A stretch of DNA of 64,000 nucleotides, from positions 1 to 64,000 of the forward strand of contig JAYRYZ010000026.1 in assembly GCA_041916775.1 (NCBI GenBank), in the 5' to 3' direction. The notes below the pieces were generated by a model. It had not been told where the DNA came from and made no database searches. It worked only from the letters and a program-made list of their open reading frames with translations. Source of the DNA: UBA2357 sp041916775. GTDB lineage: Bacteria; Pseudomonadota; Gammaproteobacteria; Burkholderiales; Rhodocyclaceae. Shown here piece by piece: positions 61,634 to 64,000 of the stretch; the first letter of the stretch is position 1, and each line of letters begins with the position of its first letter. The position numbers and the translations under genes were made by a program.

Positions 61634-63370
61634 TCAATACACGTCGTGCTGGGTGTTGTAGATGTTGAACTTGCCGGTGGGGGTGATCAGGCGCGGATCC
61701 TTGATCACCTTCTTCAGCTGGCGCGTCTTGTCATCCACGATCACGATCGCCGATTGCTGGTTCTTCGCCGACCAGATAGAGAACCACACCTCGTCGCCCG
61801 CCTTGTTGTATTCAGGCTGCAGTACCCGCTTCGCGCCTTCGCCGAGCTCCGCCCACTTGGCGATCGGCAGCATCGTGAATCCCTTGTCGAGGTTGTCGAT
61901 GTCATACACCGCGATCGACTGGCTGATGTCGGCCTCGGGGTTCAGCGCGGTATCCACCCACAGGTTCTTCGACTTGGGGTGCGTCTTGATGAAGAGCGAA
62001 CCGCCGCCCTGCCCCTTCAGCGACTGCACCAGCTTCCATGCCGACTCGGGGTGCTTTTCGGGATCGGTGCCGATCAGCGCGATGGTCTCGTCGCCGAGGT
62101 GGCCCGTCGCCCACACCGGCCCGAACTTGGGATGCTCGAAGTTCGCACCGCGCCCCGGGTGCGGAATCTTGCCCACATCCACGAGCGCCGCGAGCTTGCC
62201 GTCCTTGGCATCGACCGCCGCGACCTTGTTCGACTGGTTCGCCGCGACCATGAAGTAGCGCTTGCTGCTGTCCCAGCCGCCGTCGTGCAGGAAGCGCGCC
62301 GCCTCGATCTCGGTGGTCTTGAGCGCGTTGATGTCGGAGTAATCCACCATCAGGATCTTGCCGGTCTCCTTGACGTTGACGACGAACTCCGGCTTGTAGT
62401 GTGACGCGACGATGGACGCCACGCGCGGCTCGGGGTGGTACTCCTGGGTGTCGACCGTCATGCCGCGGGTGCCGACGATCTTGAGCGGCTCCAGCGTGTC
62501 GCCGTTCATGATCACGAACTGGGGCGGCCAGTAGGAGCCGGCGATCGCGTACTTGTCCTCGAAGCCCTTGGCCTTGGAGGTCTCGACCGAGCGCGCCTCG
62601 AGCCCGGTGCGGATCTCGGCGACGTTGTCGGGCTTCTCCATCCACAGGTCGATGAGGTTGATCTTGGCGTCGCGCCCGATCACGTACAGATAGCGTCCCG
62701 AGGCCGAGGTGCGCGAGATGTGCACCGCGTAGCCGGTCTTGACGATGTTGATGACTTCCTTGGTGTCGCCGTCGATCAGCATCACCTCGCCGGTGTCGCG
62801 CAGTGTGGTCGAGAAGATGTTCTCGATGTTGTAGTTGTTCATCTTCTTCGTCGGACGCTTCTCGGGCGGGACGATGACTTTCCAGGTGGCCTTCATGTCG
62901 GCCATGCCGAACTCGGGCGGCTGCGGCGGCGTCTGCTGCACGTAGCGCGCCATCAGGTCGACCTCTTCCTTGTTGAGCTCGCCGGAGGTGCCCCAGTTGG
63001 GCATGCCCGCGGGCGAGCCGTACTCGATGAAGGCCTTGAGGTATTCGGTGCCGCGCTCGAGCGTCAGCTCGGGCGTCAGCGGCTTGCCGGTCGCGCCCTT
63101 GCGCAGCACGCCGTGGCAGCCGGCGCAGCGCTCGAAGTAGATCTGGCGGGCCTTGTCGAACTCCGACTTGCTCATCGGCGGCGCCTTGGGGTTGATGTCC
63201 TGATACATCTCCACCGCAGCCAGCGGCGACGAGCCGGCGTTGTAGCTCTTCTCCGCCTCGCTCACGTTCTTGCCGGCGGTCTGCGCGAACGCCGCGCCGA
63301 TCGCGAACGGCAGCAATGCCAGAACCAGCCCTTTCCTCCTGTATGCAGCCGACTTGTGCTCCTGCGTCAT
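61634..63370 (-). CDS. nirS: Cytochrome cd1 nitrite reductase NirS
   Basis: Periplasmic enzyme of 578 residues that reduces nitrite to nitric oxide in denitrification. After a signal peptide (GLVLALLPFAIGAAFAQ), the cytochrome c domain has CAGCH near residue 85, followed by the eight-bladed heme d1 propeller (for example GRDAKINLIDLWM, DVGKIPHPGRGANFEHP with pocket histidine, and the C-terminal GKFNIYNTQHDVY). ATG 63370 follows GAGAGGAAG. It has its own FNR-type promoter and terminator and is therefore monocistronic. Confidence 0.97.
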   Translation of the reverse strand: MTQEHKSAAYRRKGLVLALLPFAIGAAFAQTAGKNVSEAEKSYNAGSSPLAAVEMYQDINPKAPPMSKSEFDKARQIYFERCAGCHGVLRKGATGKPLTPELTLERGTEYLKAFIEYGSPAGMPNWGTSGELNKEEVDLMARYVQQTPPQPPEFGMADMKATWKVIVPPEKRPTKKMNNYNIENIFSTTLRDTGEVMLIDGDTKEVINIVKTGYAVHISRTSASGRYLYVIGRDAKINLIDLWMEKPDNVAEIRTGLEARSVETSKAKGFEDKYAIAGSYWPPQFVIMNGDTLEPLKIVGTRGMTVDTQEYHPEPRVASIVASHYKPEFVVNVKETGKILMVDYSDINALKTTEIEAARFLHDGGWDSSKRYFMVAANQSNKVAAVDAKDGKLAALVDVGKIPHPGRGANFEHPKFGPVWATGHLGDETIALIGTDPEKHPESAWKLVQSLKGQGGGSLFIKTHPKSKNLWVDTALNPEADISQSIAVYDIDNLDKGFTMLPIAKWAELGEGAKRVLQPEYNKAGDEVWFSIWSAKNQQSAIVIVDDKTRQLKKVIKDPRLITPTGKFNIYNTQHDVY

Positions 63371-63414
63371 CTTCCTCTCCCTTGTACCGGAACCCGGATG
63401 GGTTCGATGCCGGC

Positions 63415-63420
63415 AGTATC
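63415..63420 (-). promoter_or_regulatory. -10 element of nirS
   Basis: GATACT on the minus strand, 23 bp from the FNR-type box at 63444-63457, predicting a start near 63409 and a leader of about 39 nt. It has the same 12-bp context as the nirC promoter. Confidence 0.6.
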
Positions 63421-63443
63421 CGACCCGTGAGTAGGGGAAATCC

Positions 63444-63457
63444 TTGATGTGAATTAA
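63444..63457. promoter_or_regulatory. FNR/Dnr-type box of nirS
   Basis: TTGATGTGAATTAA (minus strand TTAATTCACATCAA) matches TTGAT-N4-ATCAA except for one base. It is centred about 41.5 bp upstream of the predicted nirS start. Confidence 0.75.
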
Positions 63458-63511
63458 GAATATCGGCAAGCCCGTGTGCATGGCCCGCAGCACGCCAACG
63501 CGCGTCCCGAA

Positions 63512-63525
63512 TTGATTCACATCAT
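63512..63525. promoter_or_regulatory. FNR/Dnr-type box of norC
   Basis: TTGATTCACATCAT matches TTGAT-N4-ATCAA except for the last base. A -10-like CAGAAT (63549-63554) follows after 23 bp, predicting a norC start near 63561. It shares the core ATTCACATCA with the nirS box read on the opposite strand. Confidence 0.7.
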
Positions 63526-63620
63526 GGAGCGCGGGCCCCGACGCCAGACAGAATCCGCCTCACCCGCGGGTTTTCGGTCATGTCGGCCGGACCCGTTCCA
63601 CATAACGCGAGGGCTTATCC

Positions 63621-64000
63621 ATGAGTGGCACCTTCACCAAAGCGATGGCGCGCAACGTCTTCTACGGCGGCAGCGTGTTCTTCTTCCTGCTGTTTCTAGC
63701 AATGACCTTCGACTCGATGCAGGGCCTGCCGAAGTCGGACAACCGCGCCGCGATCACCCCCGCGGTCGCCGCGGGCAAGCACATCTGGGAAACGCGCAAC
63801 TGTCTCGGCTGCCACACCCTGCTCGGCGAGGGCGCCTACTACGGCCCCGAGCTCGGCAACGTCTACAAGCGCCGCGGGCCAGAGTTCATCAAGGCGTGGA
63901 TCCAGTCCATGCCCACCAACGCGCCCGGCCGCCGCCAGATGCCGCAGTTCAACCTGACCGACAAGGAGCTCGACGACCTGGTGGAGTTCCTGCGCTACAC
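63621..64000 (+). CDS. norC: Nitric oxide reductase subunit C (NorC), partial
   Basis: The first 126 residues are present; the gene runs off the window. NorC is the membrane-anchored cytochrome c subunit that feeds electrons to NorB for reduction of nitric oxide to nitrous oxide. An N-terminal membrane anchor (NVFYGGSVFFFLLFLAMTF) is followed by the heme motif NCLGCHTLLGEGAYYGPELG and an axial methionine in RRQMPQFNL. About 20 residues should remain, and norB is expected next. It is divergent from nirS, with a separate FNR-type box. Confidence 0.95.
   Translation, partial: MSGTFTKAMARNVFYGGSVFFFLLFLAMTFDSMQGLPKSDNRAAITPAVAAGKHIWETRNCLGCHTLLGEGAYYGPELGNVYKRRGPEFIKAWIQSMPTNAPGRRQMPQFNLTDKELDDLVEFLRY

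Overview
The window looks like a chromosomal segment of a GC-rich, denitrifying betaproteobacterium of the Rhodocyclales (Thauera/Azoarcus/Aromatoleum type). This rests on gene content and on recognising family sequences: a cytochrome cd1 denitrification locus (nirS, nirE, nirCFDLGHJN, norC), squalene/hopanoid genes hpnCDE, a map-glnD pair, many PAS/GGDEF/chemotaxis proteins and high GC with strongly codon-biased frames. No search was run, so the genus is inference. The window holds about 55 protein genes, one tRNA and no insertion sequence, prophage or CRISPR array. The last gene (norC) runs off the right edge.

Layout. 1-7435 (minus): chemotaxis operon MCP-cheY-cheA-cheW-MCP. CheA has seven YGFF-type repeats in its linker, and the last MCP ends in a CheR-tether-like pentapeptide. 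7436-8518: a regulatory gap with a perfect FNR-type palindrome, a GDSL lipoprotein esterase and tRNA-Leu(UAG). 8603-12941 (minus): ABC ATPase, long FtsX permease and an AttH/CrtC-type lipocalin-like protein. 13214-16198 (plus): hpnC-hpnD-hpnE. 16220-17525: a YbbA-like ATPase divergent from tesA. 17534-19704: selD and mnmH (2-selenouridine tRNA pathway). 19701-25821: methyltransferase, PAS histidine kinase, Pat-like acyl-CoA synthetase/acetyltransferase and mutarotase. 25835-28368: bidirectional terminator, lysC, a small XRE regulator with palindromes upstream, and queD. 28431-33111 (minus): desaturase, PLD-like protein, RsmB-type methyltransferase, DUF3108 protein and purN. 33229-42829: a MASE1-CHASE-PAS-GGDEF-EAL protein, mutL, a YqaA-like protein, miaA, a solute-binding protein next to a membrane diguanylate cyclase, and a 75-residue orphan. 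42859-48719: CYTH protein, map, glnD, a YqhA-like protein and rarD. 48920-53390: TctE/TctD-like two-component system divergent from a DUF485-symporter pair, with phased 11-bp half-sites between them. 53515-64000: the denitrification island.

How the genes work together. The right end encodes nitrite reductase NirS, most of the heme d1 pathway (NirE, NirDL, NirG, NirH, NirJ, NirF, NirN), its small cytochrome NirC, and the start of nitric oxide reductase (NorC). FNR/Dnr-type boxes sit 22-23 bp from plausible -10 elements at four promoters. One box lies midway between divergent nirE and nirC and could drive both. The same kind of box, as a perfect palindrome, occurs in front of the chemotaxis operon and the GDSL lipoprotein, hinting at oxygen or NO input there too.

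I found no obviously new multi-gene system. The observations most worth testing are the symmetric nirE/nirC promoter, the YGFFD repeats of CheA, the phased operator in front of the symporter, the solute-binding-protein/diguanylate-cyclase pair, the start-codon duplication in miaA, and the palindromes upstream of the XRE gene.
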